Shown here piece after piece: positions 50,953-59,992 of a stretch of DNA of 64,000 nt (its first letter is position 1; each line of letters opens with the position of its first letter). The notes below the pieces were generated by a model, which was not told the DNA's origin, did not search any database, and worked only from the letters and a program-made list of their open reading frames with translations. The DNA is from Solobacterium sp. UBA1761 (GTDB lineage: Bacteria > Bacillota_I > Bacilli_A > Erysipelotrichales > Erysipelotrichaceae): NCBI GenBank assembly GCA_002315565.1, contig DCHD01000038.1:9382-73381 (forward strand), given 5' to 3'. Position numbers and translations under genes: made by a program.

Positions 50953-52047
50953 ATGCCCGAAGTTAAACAGAGAATGATAGCACAGGACATCGCCAAAGGC
51001 GCTGCAATACTGATGGTTATGCTTTTACATATTGTTGAAGTTCCTGGTATCGTCAGAACGGTCGTTGGACTTTTGTTCGGTTCGGCAATGTCATTCTTCC
51101 TGTTTATGACCGGATATAACTACAGAAGCAAAGGACTGACTCCTTGGCAGAATGTCAAAAAAAGAATGACTCAGATTATCAGACCATTCTTTGTCTATAC
51201 ATTTATTATCGGTGTAATCATGACTGTCCACTATGTATTAAGCGGACAGGCAACTGTTCTTGAATGTTTAAAATCATATGCCGGTTTCCTTGTTTCAAGA
51301 TGGGGAACTCCATATCTTGGCTGGGACCTGCCAAAAACACTATTCCAGAGAATATATGGCCCATTATGGTTTATTCAGTATCTTGTACCTTCCAGTATTA
51401 TTTTCTACCTTGTTGTTGACAGGGTACAGGATAGCACAAAGAAACTGATGCTTACAGCATTCACTCTTGCAACCGCTTCAGTAATTATGGCTGCCCTTGG
51501 ATGGGTACTTCCTTGGGGTATTCAGGATGCTCCAGCTATTGCTTCAATCATGCTGATTGCTGTCTGGATTAAAAAAGATGGAAGAATGTTTGCACTTCAC
51601 TCAAAGAAGAAATGGCACTACATCAACTGCATAACTGTACTGGCAGTTATCGCTGCAATTGAACTTACAGGCAATACAGCCGGTTATGTGGCAGCTGGTG
51701 AAATGACTGCTGTATTTGGACCACTTGAAGTATATGTAACTGTTCTTATTGCAGTAATCGGATCATATCTGATGATCAATATAGCAAGGCTTATTGAAAA
51801 AGTTCCGGTTATCTCAAACTGTTATATCTGGCTTGGACAGCATTCACTCTTACTTCTGTTCATGCACCTGCCACTGTCTTATCTGATTAATGATTTACTT
51901 GGCTGGCCAAACATAGTTACAGAATTCCCAATGGCTAAAGATGTAATATCGATAAAGCAGGTTATCAACTTCATTCTTGTAATTACAATTCTCTACTTCA
52001 TAATTACTCTGATAGATAAATCAAAAGCGAAAAAAGCTGCTAAATAA
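50953..52047 (+). CDS. Acyltransferase 3 family membrane protein
   Basis: A 364-residue integral membrane protein with about ten helices. DIAKGAAILMVMLLHIVE contains the catalytic-type His of the acyltransferase 3 family, followed by FFLFMTGYNYRSKG and RPFFVYTF with conserved Arg. These enzymes move acetyl or other acyl groups onto surface sugars, peptidoglycan or secreted products. No SGNH domain is fused, and the acceptor is unknown. Single gene with its own promoter and a terminator. Confidence 0.85.
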   Translation: MPEVKQRMIAQDIAKGAAILMVMLLHIVEVPGIVRTVVGLLFGSAMSFFLFMTGYNYRSKGLTPWQNVKKRMTQIIRPFFVYTFIIGVIMTVHYVLSGQATVLECLKSYAGFLVSRWGTPYLGWDLPKTLFQRIYGPLWFIQYLVPSSIIFYLVVDRVQDSTKKLMLTAFTLATASVIMAALGWVLPWGIQDAPAIASIMLIAVWIKKDGRMFALHSKKKWHYINCITVLAVIAAIELTGNTAGYVAAGEMTAVFGPLEVYVTVLIAVIGSYLMINIARLIEKVPVISNCYIWLGQHSLLLLFMHLPLSYLINDLLGWPNIVTEFPMAKDVISIKQVINFILVITILYFIITLIDKSKAKKAAK

Positions 52048-52053
52048 AAAACA

Positions 52054-52080
52054 GGCTTATCCAAATCGGATAAGCCTTTT
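52054..52080. terminator. Bidirectional Rho-independent terminator
   Basis: GGCTTATCC (52054-52062) and GGATAAGCC (52068-52076) with a 5-nt loop, followed by TTTT; between convergent genes. Confidence 0.8.
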
Positions 52081-52082
52081 GT

Positions 52083-52712
52083 TTAGATAATTCCCAGTGG
52101 AATCAGTGTTACAAGAAGAGCTGCTACCGTTCCCCAGAGAATTGCCAGGAATTTCACTGGTTTTTTCATGAACGGAACATAGTTGCTTGCCAGAAAGAAC
52201 GGCACATAGGTAGTGATAAATACAGGGATAACACCCCACCACTTATATACCCAGATGAATGAATGGTTTGAAGTTCCTGCCAGGAAAGATTCAAACAGGG
52301 CAAATAATAAAGCCATCTCTAAAGCGCCGAACAGCTTCTGTTTACAGTTTGGATTTTCAGGCAGCATCTTGTAAGAAATAATACCGGCAAGTGAGAACAT
52401 CATACTCAGTTCCCAACACACGCCAATTAACAGAATAAATGTAGTTGATTCATTGGATACTGTCCATAAAGGATAACCAGCAAAATGAGCTATTAGGGCA
52501 TTGCCTATTTCATAGAGCCAGTGTACTCCATATAATGCCAGTCCGGCATATACTGCTTTGAAGTTCTTCTTATTTATTTCTGTCCAGTATACATAGAATA
52601 CAACCGCAAGAATAAAGATAAATGTCCAGTTGAAGTTTTCGGTACTTCTGACCTTTACTGCATCAACCAGACTCTTTGCGAAGTCTGATCCGTCTCCCCA
52701 GAATACAAACAT
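52083..52712 (-). CDS. Six-helix membrane protein of unknown function
   Basis: A 209-residue polytopic membrane protein with about six helices and many aromatic residues (LYGVHWLYEIGNALIAH, HSFIWVYKWWGVIPV). Conserved-looking His, Trp and Glu within helices could form an active site, as in small membrane enzymes, but no family is recognised. A GGAGG ribosome site precedes ATG 52712. Monocistronic, divergent from the surface glycosidase-like gene. Confidence 0.7.
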   Translation of the reverse strand: MFVFWGDGSDFAKSLVDAVKVRSTENFNWTFIFILAVVFYVYWTEINKKNFKAVYAGLALYGVHWLYEIGNALIAHFAGYPLWTVSNESTTFILLIGVCWELSMMFSLAGIISYKMLPENPNCKQKLFGALEMALLFALFESFLAGTSNHSFIWVYKWWGVIPVFITTYVPFFLASNYVPFMKKPVKFLAILWGTVAALLVTLIPLGII

Positions 52713-52847
52713 AGTATTTCCTCCATTATTATTGAAATATGTTTCGATAAATTCATTTTAAATAATTAATAGTCTGTTCACAACATTGATGTATATCTGT
52801 TTTTCTTAGAAGATGTTTTGTTTTTCTTTTCAATATCTTGGAAGTAG

Positions 52848-52860
52848 TAAAATTAAGTTA
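52848..52860 (+). promoter_or_regulatory. -10 box 6 nt before the ATG (leaderless-type start)
   Basis: TAAAAT (52848-52853) is followed by TAAGTT and ATG 52860. No ribosome site can be placed at a normal distance. Confidence 0.45.
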
Positions 52861-54509
52861 TGAATACAAGGAAAAAGAAAAGAAAAAGAAAGAATAAAAT
52901 AATTGCCATAGTACTGCTTTTCATTTTGAACCTTGCTGCAGCGGGTGGCCTTATCTATATCATTCATAACAACAATCTGACCACTCCCTACTATCTTGCA
53001 TCAGATTCAGCAACCATCGTATTAAACGGTAAGAAAGATGACACTATTGAACTGGCAAGAGGAACACTTGTAAACATAAAGAATAAAACAGTTGCTGTTG
53101 ATGATACAGTGTATCGCCAGTTTGAATATGAAGGAAATACCTATTACTGTCTTGAATCTCAGATTGAAACAGACAGAAACAACTGTGTAAAAGAAGAAAC
53201 ACTATACACCCTGAGAAGTCATGTGCTCTTGGAAAACTATGACTCATACAAAATCTCGGGCTGGTTTAAAAAGAATGAAAAACTTACTGTGACCGGTTAC
53301 CATGAACTGCTGTCAGACGGAAACGTTGACTACTATTATGTCAATGATGCCGGTTATATCTCTTCAAAATATGTTGCTACCTCATTCATAGAAACAGGAC
53401 TTGATTCATCCATCTATGCTGACTGCTGGTTTGGAAGCGGTGGTGATCCAACAAAGATTGAATACTATCATAAAGAAGAACTTAACTTTTCTGACAATAC
53501 AATGCCGGAAACTGTGAATGCACTCTACATCAATGCCGAAGCAGTAAGACTTGCTGATTCATATATTGAAATCGCAAGACAAACTAAAGGCATCAACGCC
53601 TTTGTCGTTGACATCAAGGACTGTTATGTTGATACACAACTGGCCTATAATTCTCCTGTTGCCCTAACATATGCACCAAGCACAGAGAATATTCCCAATT
53701 CATTTGAAACATATAAGGAAAACCTCAAGAAACTTAAGGATGCCGGTTATTACCTGATCGGTCGTATTACGGCCTTCAAAGATGACAGCTTCGCAGTTGA
53801 TAATCCCAATGAAGCCCTGGAAGCTGACGGGGAACTCTATAAATACGGTTATGTTCACTGGCCTAGTGTCTATTCAAAAAAGATGTGGGAATACAATGTG
53901 GCGCTTGCTTTAGAGGCAAGTGAAGAATTCGGCTTCAATGAAATTCAGTTTGACTACAGCCGTTTCCCTGAAAGACTTACCGGTGTTGACTTAAAGAATA
54001 TCTACAATGAAGACAGATGTGCTGCCGTAACTGATTTCTTAAGATATGCTGCTGAAATCCTGCATAACAACGAGATCTATATCTCAGCTGATGTCTTTGG
54101 CGAAACATCAGGAAGCGAATACAGCGAATTTTCATGCTGGCCAACAGGATATGGACAGTTCTGGCCTGCTATCTCCAATGCTGTGGATGCGATAAGTTCA
54201 ATGCCATATCCCGATCACTTCTCAAGTGGTTCCTATGACGTAGATGAGCCATGGGATGACGTCTACAATCTGATGTACCGCTGGGGCAAAGCTACCTGGT
54301 ATGCCCAGGAAAACACCTACGACAAAGCAAAGTGCCGTACCTGGATCATGGCCCAGAATTCCGATCCTTATGAGATTGAATATGATGAAACCTACATTAA
54401 AGACCAGATAGATGCCTTAAGCGATGCCGGTGTCAACGACGGGTATCTGACATGGAATGCTGCAAGTTCTATCCGTAAATATACAAGTTATATCGATGTA
54501 TTAAATTAA
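52860..54509 (+). CDS. Membrane-anchored glycoside hydrolase-like protein (DUF4015)
   Basis: A 549-residue protein. A basic N-terminus and one helix (about 14-34) anchor it; the rest is outside. Residues 40-180 form SH3-like beta units, residues 205-545 a TIM-barrel of the DUF4015 putative glycosyl hydrolase family: INAFVVDIKD, YLIGRITAFKD, FNEIQFDYSRFPE with candidate catalytic acids, ISADVFGETSG and MPYPDHFS. Probably acts on a cell-wall or surface glycan. The start lies 6 nt after a TAAAAT box. Terminator follows. Confidence 0.85.
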   Translation: MNTRKKKRKRKNKIIAIVLLFILNLAAAGGLIYIIHNNNLTTPYYLASDSATIVLNGKKDDTIELARGTLVNIKNKTVAVDDTVYRQFEYEGNTYYCLESQIETDRNNCVKEETLYTLRSHVLLENYDSYKISGWFKKNEKLTVTGYHELLSDGNVDYYYVNDAGYISSKYVATSFIETGLDSSIYADCWFGSGGDPTKIEYYHKEELNFSDNTMPETVNALYINAEAVRLADSYIEIARQTKGINAFVVDIKDCYVDTQLAYNSPVALTYAPSTENIPNSFETYKENLKKLKDAGYYLIGRITAFKDDSFAVDNPNEALEADGELYKYGYVHWPSVYSKKMWEYNVALALEASEEFGFNEIQFDYSRFPERLTGVDLKNIYNEDRCAAVTDFLRYAAEILHNNEIYISADVFGETSGSEYSEFSCWPTGYGQFWPAISNAVDAISSMPYPDHFSSGSYDVDEPWDDVYNLMYRWGKATWYAQENTYDKAKCRTWIMAQNSDPYEIEYDETYIKDQIDALSDAGVNDGYLTWNAASSIRKYTSYIDVLN

Positions 54510-54529
54510 AGGAGCTCTTTGAGCTCCTT
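54509..54529. terminator. Bidirectional Rho-independent terminator
   Basis: AAGGAGCTC and GAGCTCCTT with a 3-nt loop between the convergent DUF4015 and serA genes; it just touches the serA stop. Confidence 0.75.
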
Positions 54530-55694
54530 AGTTAATTATTCTGATTCTGATGACACCGTCAATGGTTTCAAGCTTTTCTTTGAGTTCTTTTGGAACTTCA
54601 GTATTGAAGTCAAGAATTGTATAGGCGATTTCATTTCTTCCTTTATTCAAAAGGTTTTCAATATTAAGTTTCATTCCGGTAACAATATCGGTAATCTCGC
54701 CTAACATACCGACTCTATTTTTATGGAAGATACATACTCTTGCGCCATCAGCTCTGGCTAATGCGATATTAGGCATATTTACAGAATTTGTAATATTGCC
54801 ATTTTCAATATAATCAACAGCCTGTCTTGCAGCCATAATTGCACAGTTAACATCTGCTTCTGGTGTGCCTGCACCTAAATGAGGAGTAAAGATTACACCA
54901 TTCATACGCATCTGTTCAGGAGTTGGGAAGTCAGTCGCAAATCCTTTGATCTTACCTGTTTCAATTGCTTTGTTGACTGCTTTTTCATCAAGGATTGGTC
55001 CACGGGCATAATTGACAAGATATACACCGTCTTTCATCAAAGCGATCTCTTTGTCAGAAATCAGGTTCTTGTTTTCATCATTGAGTGGTACATGTACAGT
55101 TACTACATCACCCTTAGAGATACATTCTTCCAAAGTAGGTACAAATGTACAGTACTGTGACAGTTCTGCTACTCTTGAATGGTTAAGATAAGGGTCATAA
55201 CCATATACTTTCATACCCAGGTCATAGCAGGCTTTAGCCATTCTTGAACCGATGGCACCAACACCGACTATTGAGATTGTCTTGCCCATAATCTCATAGC
55301 CTCTAAACTGTGACTTGCCCTTTTCTACAGTATTACCGGCAATAGTCTCTTCAGCAGGAAGATTCTTTACCCATTCCATAGCGCTAAAGCCATTACGCAT
55401 TGACATGATCATCGCAGCAATTGCCAGTTCTTTTACCGCATTGGCATTACCGCCTGGACAATTGAATACTGCAATGCCTTTTTCAGTGCATTTTTCTACC
55501 GGAATAGTATTCACTCCTGCTCCGATTCTGACGATGAACTTTAATTCTTTATTCAGTTCAATGTCATGAAGAACGGTACTGTGTACCAGTATTCCATCAG
55601 GATTTTCCGCTTTTTCAGAAAGAAGATATTTCTCTTTGTCAAAAGCTTCTCTTCCTTCTTTTGCTACTGCATCATATAGTTTTATGTTATACAT
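54528..55694 (-). CDS. serA: D-3-phosphoglycerate dehydrogenase
   Basis: A 388-residue NAD-dependent dehydrogenase, first step of serine synthesis. Substrate domain with RIGAGVNTIPVE, the nucleotide loop VGVGAIGSRMAKA, catalytic Arg in NYARGPILDE, Glu and His in TPHLGAGTPEA, and a C-terminal ACT domain (HKNRVGMLGEITDI) for serine feedback. ATG 55694 is chosen over TTG 55703, which leaves no room after the GGAG site. It overlaps serC by 8 bases; serine feeds the cysE-cysK pathway nearby. Confidence 0.93.
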   Translation of the reverse strand: MYNIKLYDAVAKEGREAFDKEKYLLSEKAENPDGILVHSTVLHDIELNKELKFIVRIGAGVNTIPVEKCTEKGIAVFNCPGGNANAVKELAIAAMIMSMRNGFSAMEWVKNLPAEETIAGNTVEKGKSQFRGYEIMGKTISIVGVGAIGSRMAKACYDLGMKVYGYDPYLNHSRVAELSQYCTFVPTLEECISKGDVVTVHVPLNDENKNLISDKEIALMKDGVYLVNYARGPILDEKAVNKAIETGKIKGFATDFPTPEQMRMNGVIFTPHLGAGTPEADVNCAIMAARQAVDYIENGNITNSVNMPNIALARADGARVCIFHKNRVGMLGEITDIVTGMKLNIENLLNKGRNEIAYTILDFNTEVPKELKEKLETIDGVIRIRIIN

Positions 55695-56769
55695 TACGTT
55701 CAAACTCCTTCATCACTTCAATCAGTTTCTCTACGCCTTCAACAGGCATACCGTTATAGATGCTTGCCCTTAAACCTCCGGCAGCTTTATGACCTTTCAG
55801 ATTAATCAGCCCGTTTTCTTTACACAGTTTTAAGAAATCAGCTGTCATTTCTTCTGATTCCATTACAAACGTCACATTGGTTATGGATCTGTCTGACCTA
55901 TTGACATTGTTTCTGTATATTCTTGAATTATCAATATAGTCATAGAGCATGGAAGCTTTCTTTCTGTTGATTTCTTCCATGGCTCTTATACCACCCTGAT
56001 CTTCTACCCATTTGGCCATCAGACCGCACATATAGATGGACCAGCATGGTGGAGTATTGTACATGCTGTCAGATTCAATCTGTTTTGCATAGGAGTACAT
56101 TGTAGGTACGACATCATCAATATTATCCTTTACAAGACTCTTCTTGATTATGACAACGCATACTCCTGCAGGACCCATATTCTTCTGAGCACCGGCATAG
56201 ATCATATCGTAATCCTTTACATCAATCCACTTGCCAAGAATAGCACTCGACCAGTCAGCAATCAGTGGGATATTCCCGTGTTCTATAGGTCTGTTATATG
56301 TTGTTCCATATACTGTATTATTGCCAGTGATATGAAGATACTTTGCATCTGATGGTATATCACTGGGTTTGACTTCAGGGATATGTGAATAACCGTCATC
56401 TTTGCTGGAAGCAACCGTTATAGCATTACACCATCTTTTAGCTTCTTTACATGAAAGAGATGCAAATCTTCCTGAATCAATATAGGCAACTGTATCCTTC
56501 CTGTCGGCGAAGTTCATCGGAATCATCGAAAACTGAGTTGTAGCACCACCCTGCAGAAACAGAATTTCATAGTCATCAGGTATTTCCATGATTCTTCTTA
56601 ATGTATCTTTAGTTTCTTTTAAAACATTCATGAAAGCAGGACTTCTGTGGGACATTTCCATAATGGAAGTGCCTGTACCTGCATAATCAAAAATCTCTTC
56701 CTGAGCTCTTTTTAATACTTCTAGAGGCATCTGTGATGGCCCGGCTGAAAAATTGTATACTCTATTCAT
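55687..56769 (-). CDS. serC: Phosphoserine aminotransferase
   Basis: A 360-residue class V PLP aminotransferase, second step of serine synthesis. RVYNFSAGPSQMP is the canonical N-terminus, fixing the start at ATG 56769; QGGATTQFSMIPMN binds cofactor phosphate, IADWSSAILGK and YAGAQKNMGPAG carry the PLP lysine, and LKGHKAAGGLRASIYN closes the site. No clear ribosome site is seen before the ATG. Operon serC-serA. A SerB-type phosphatase is not in the window. Confidence 0.93.
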   Translation of the reverse strand: MNRVYNFSAGPSQMPLEVLKRAQEEIFDYAGTGTSIMEMSHRSPAFMNVLKETKDTLRRIMEIPDDYEILFLQGGATTQFSMIPMNFADRKDTVAYIDSGRFASLSCKEAKRWCNAITVASSKDDGYSHIPEVKPSDIPSDAKYLHITGNNTVYGTTYNRPIEHGNIPLIADWSSAILGKWIDVKDYDMIYAGAQKNMGPAGVCVVIIKKSLVKDNIDDVVPTMYSYAKQIESDSMYNTPPCWSIYMCGLMAKWVEDQGGIRAMEEINRKKASMLYDYIDNSRIYRNNVNRSDRSITNVTFVMESEEMTADFLKLCKENGLINLKGHKAAGGLRASIYNGMPVEGVEKLIEVMKEFERNV

Positions 56770-56836
56770 AATTTTCACGTTCACTACATATTATTTTAAC
56801 TTGAAAGGATTATATATCCTACTCTATAAAGTAAAA

Positions 56837-56860
56837 AAATGATGTACTTTTACATCATTT
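56837..56860 (-). terminator. Rho-independent terminator of the epimerase operon
   Basis: AAATGATGTA (56837-56846) and TACATCATTT (56851-56860) with a 4-nt loop; T residues follow on the minus strand. Confidence 0.8.
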
Positions 56861-56876
56861 TGTTATGTTTTTACAT

Positions 56877-57809
56877 TTATTTAATTTCATAGACTATTCT
56901 GTGTTCTGTTTCTTCATTGGCCTTAATAAGAGGTTTCAGATACTGTCTGAAGTTGATGGAGTTAGGGAAAAAGTCAGGTTCTAAAGCTACACCGCACCTG
57001 AAGTTATAGACTGTTCCATCTTTACCTTTCACACCATTAAAGTCATTACAGGTATACATCTCAAGACCTGGAAGATCTGAGTATATCTTTACCATATCGG
57101 TATCAGTCTTTAATGAAGCCAGAAGTTTATAGTTCATTGTCTCATAGACAAAGTTGGTATCAATGCCCTTTTCCAGCGCTTCAATCTGCTTTTTTATTGG
57201 GGCAAACTCTGTAAAGTCATAAGGTGTTCCTTTTACACAGAATACTGTATCAAGCGGCTGGTTGTATTCATCAACATGAGCCAAGGTATCTGTTTCAGTC
57301 TTGAACATGACATTTTCAAAATCAGTACTTGCCATATTGAAGTAGGTATGAATGGTTGGATTGAAGATGGAATCCTTGTCGCATACCGCTTTGAAGGTAA
57401 CTGAAAGAGCATTGTCTTTCAGTTCATAGATTACTTCTGCTTTCATGTTTCCAGGATAGCCGTCAAGTCCATCCGCAAACTCATTAGAGAATATAACCTT
57501 TGTATCGGATAAATCGGCATTCCATTTCGCAAAGGAAAAACCATCTTTGCCGCCATGGAGCTGGTTGTTTCCATCATTTGCGTAAAGTTTATATTCTTTG
57601 TTGTTTATGGTTATTTTACTTCCGACAATAAGATTACAGTTTCTGCCTACTGCTGCCCCAATATATAGATGACGGTATTTAAGATAATCTTCATCATCAA
57701 GACCCATAATCAGATCATTGCCACTTCTTTTGTTTATAAGGCGTACAATTCTGGCTCCAAAGTCATTTACTTCTACTTTCAGATATTTATTTTCCAGAAT
57801 GTATTTCAT
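56877..57809 (-). CDS. galM: Aldose 1-epimerase
   Basis: A 310-residue mutarotase-fold enzyme interconverting alpha and beta anomers of hexoses. GRNCNLIVGSKITI, NQLHGGKDGF with a catalytic-type His, NPTIHTYFNM with the second His, and the catalytic-type Glu in ALEPDFFPNSIN are complete. Cytoplasmic. It overlaps the upstream Gfo/Idh gene by 4 bases. The sugar is not defined; glucose from phosphorylase activity is one possibility. Confidence 0.88.
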   Translation of the reverse strand: MKYILENKYLKVEVNDFGARIVRLINKRSGNDLIMGLDDEDYLKYRHLYIGAAVGRNCNLIVGSKITINNKEYKLYANDGNNQLHGGKDGFSFAKWNADLSDTKVIFSNEFADGLDGYPGNMKAEVIYELKDNALSVTFKAVCDKDSIFNPTIHTYFNMASTDFENVMFKTETDTLAHVDEYNQPLDTVFCVKGTPYDFTEFAPIKKQIEALEKGIDTNFVYETMNYKLLASLKTDTDMVKIYSDLPGLEMYTCNDFNGVKGKDGTVYNFRCGVALEPDFFPNSINFRQYLKPLIKANEETEHRIVYEIK

Positions 57810-58750
57810 TTAATCAGGCCCCATTTCCTATACAGGTATTCTATATTTATTACCTCGTTTACACTGTCTTTTTCTTTGATTACAGGGCTTTCTTTAAGTC
57901 CTTTAATCAGACAGTCCTGAATGTGTTTTGTCTCATAGACAAACTCATTTCCCTCATCAGAGAATTCATATTTATTCCCGTTATTCAAAAGAACAAGCAC
58001 ATGGTGACTTCTCCAGAATTCATCGATGATTATCTTTCCTTTTTCGCCATTTATCACGCAGGTATTATCCAGGTCCCTGCTCATATCAATTACAGAATTT
58101 ACTTTGATGTCACCAAGATTAAAACTGAAATCAGCAATCAGATCAGAATTCTCAGATGGTACGTAAGTTCCATCAAGATTACTAACTTCACTATTGAACA
58201 GATGACAGAGATAGTGGAATACATAGGCACAAGAACCGATATATGCCCCGCCACCCTGACTTATGTCATACATCCAGTGCCCTTTTGAAAATGGCTTTTT
58301 AATACCCTGAGATGTTGTGATACTTTTAACTCTGCCTATTTCAGCAAGATGTTCTTTTACAAAATCAGTTGAAGGCACAAAAAGATTCTTAACTCCTTCA
58401 AAAAGAAAGACATTGTTTTCTCTTGCGAGTTCATAAAGTTCACTTGCCTCTGAAGGTTTTATTGTGAACGGTTTTTCAAGTACGACATTCTTCTTGTGAA
58501 GGATGGATTTTTTTGCACATTCATAATGCAGATTATTGATTACCGGTATATAGACAATATCAACTTCTTTATCTTCATAGACTTCTTCATATGAACCGTA
58601 ATATCTTTCAATTGAATTGTCTATTGCAAACTGTTTGGCCTTTTCGATATTTCTTGAACCAATACAGACTACTTCATCACCGTTTTTTCTTAACCCGTCA
58701 ATGAAGCGCTTTGTAATGGATGCTGTTGAAACTATTCCGTATCTGTACAT
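57806..58750 (-). CDS. Gfo/Idh/MocA family NAD(P)-dependent oxidoreductase
   Basis: A 314-residue sugar dehydrogenase-like protein. The N-terminal Rossmann fold starts GIVSTASITKRFIDG, with a degenerate glycine loop; IPVINNLHYECAKK and VVLEKPFTIKPSEA contain the family EKP motif with catalytic Lys. C-terminal beta-sheet domain follows. Oxidises or reduces a sugar or inositol-like ring. Made with an aldose epimerase from one message, which suggests a shared sugar substrate. Confidence 0.87.
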   Translation of the reverse strand: MYRYGIVSTASITKRFIDGLRKNGDEVVCIGSRNIEKAKQFAIDNSIERYYGSYEEVYEDKEVDIVYIPVINNLHYECAKKSILHKKNVVLEKPFTIKPSEASELYELARENNVFLFEGVKNLFVPSTDFVKEHLAEIGRVKSITTSQGIKKPFSKGHWMYDISQGGGAYIGSCAYVFHYLCHLFNSEVSNLDGTYVPSENSDLIADFSFNLGDIKVNSVIDMSRDLDNTCVINGEKGKIIIDEFWRSHHVLVLLNNGNKYEFSDEGNEFVYETKHIQDCLIKGLKESPVIKEKDSVNEVINIEYLYRKWGLIK

Positions 58751-58794
58751 TGTGTTACCTCATATATATTTTATGAAATATTAATTAAATATTA

Positions 58795-58814
58795 AAAGTC
58801 CCTTATCGGGACTT
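58795..58814 (-). terminator. Rho-independent terminator of the InlB-repeat gene
   Basis: AAAGTCCC / GGGACTT stem with a short loop, followed by TTTTAAT on the minus strand. Confidence 0.7.
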
Positions 58815-58819
58815 CATAA

Positions 58820-59869
58820 CTACCTTGTGCATGTGTTTACAACCTGATAGCTTTCTTTTGCTGATGACATCTCAACCTCATGTGGTACTTCTGAACCAGG
58901 TTTATACCACAGGGCATAAAGTTTTAGTCCATCTGCAGGCATTGTAACCGTTGTAACGGCACTTCCATCTTCTGACGTTGACCAGCCTTTAAACTCATAA
59001 CCATCTCTTACGGGAACAGAATTACTGTTCACTGTGACCGAGGCATCCTTCAGATAGGCATTTAGCTCATTGGCTGGCATATTTGTAACAGCATCATTAC
59101 CAGCATTTGCCAGATATTCAACTGATAAACCTGGAAGATTATAGGCCTGAAGCAGATAAAGATAATGGTTTTCTGAATCTGTAGACAGATTTACTTCTTT
59201 GGAACCATATTGCAGATTATAGTTTTTTACCACTTCTCGATCGGCAATAAGAAAGCCATTGATGGTAGCCGTATTGTAATAGAAATGATTCTCATTACCA
59301 GGAAAATGGCCATACTGAGTTGAATCAAAAATCAGAAGCAGAGAATACAGTCCAGGTTTCTTAATCTCTTCCACGGGTTCAAAATTACTGTCAAAGATGT
59401 TCTTGCCCATTAAGACAAGGTCACTGTCAGTAGCAATTGCCACGAATTCGCTTTTCTTTACTCCATATTTCAATGTTGTAGCATTTATTGCAATAGGCTT
59501 GTTGTAGGCATCAACGGTGTCAATGACACCAATTTCTATCTTGTCAATGACATCACCAGCTTCAAAAGACAGACTGGTACTTGTCTGGGAAAGCGTATTA
59601 TGGATACTGTCTTTTACTGTAACCTTCTCAAATATATAACCATCTTTTAACGTAACGGCAATCACTGCGCCAGCTGCACCAACTGTACCATTTGTCATAG
59701 TGCCTGAAGTTATCTTCAGTGATGAGTACGAACCTTCTATTACAGTGTTGCTGGAACCGTTAAGAACTGTTCCGAAATACGTGTCAAAGCTGTCTGCAGA
59801 AACATTGTTGAATCTGATATTGCATAGAACTATACATATAACTGTTAATATTCTTATGATTTTCTTCAT
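58820..59869 (-). CDS. Secreted protein with a C-terminal InlB B-repeat (Listeria-Bacteroides repeat)
   Basis: A 349-residue exported protein. Residues 1-25 form a signal peptide (MKKIIRILTVICIVL). The middle is beta-rich with no known domain. Residues about 285-325 form an InlB B-repeat: VPVRDGYEFKGWSTSEDG...ADGLKLYALW. There is no LPxTG anchor, choline-binding or S-layer segment; it ends in a short polar tail with a lone Cys, so it would be freely secreted or held by a partner. ATG 59869 has a GGAGG ribosome site. Confidence 0.8.
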   Translation of the reverse strand: MKKIIRILTVICIVLCNIRFNNVSADSFDTYFGTVLNGSSNTVIEGSYSSLKITSGTMTNGTVGAAGAVIAVTLKDGYIFEKVTVKDSIHNTLSQTSTSLSFEAGDVIDKIEIGVIDTVDAYNKPIAINATTLKYGVKKSEFVAIATDSDLVLMGKNIFDSNFEPVEEIKKPGLYSLLLIFDSTQYGHFPGNENHFYYNTATINGFLIADREVVKNYNLQYGSKEVNLSTDSENHYLYLLQAYNLPGLSVEYLANAGNDAVTNMPANELNAYLKDASVTVNSNSVPVRDGYEFKGWSTSEDGSAVTTVTMPADGLKLYALWYKPGSEVPHEVEMSSAKESYQVVNTCTR

Positions 59870-59956
59870 TACGGTAACCTCCAAATCTTTAAACTTACCA
59901 AAAATCATCATATAAAAGGCACCGTTCCATGCATGTTCCATTTGCGTTCCTGATAT

Positions 59957-59984
59957 TAAAAAGCCATCTTTTTTTAGATGACTT
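59957..59984 (-). terminator. Rho-independent terminator of the cysK-cysE operon
   Basis: AAGCCATCT (59961-59969) and AGATGACTT (59976-59984) form a 9-bp stem with one G-U pair; T residues follow on the minus strand. Confidence 0.7.
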
Positions 59985-59992
59985 AATAGATG

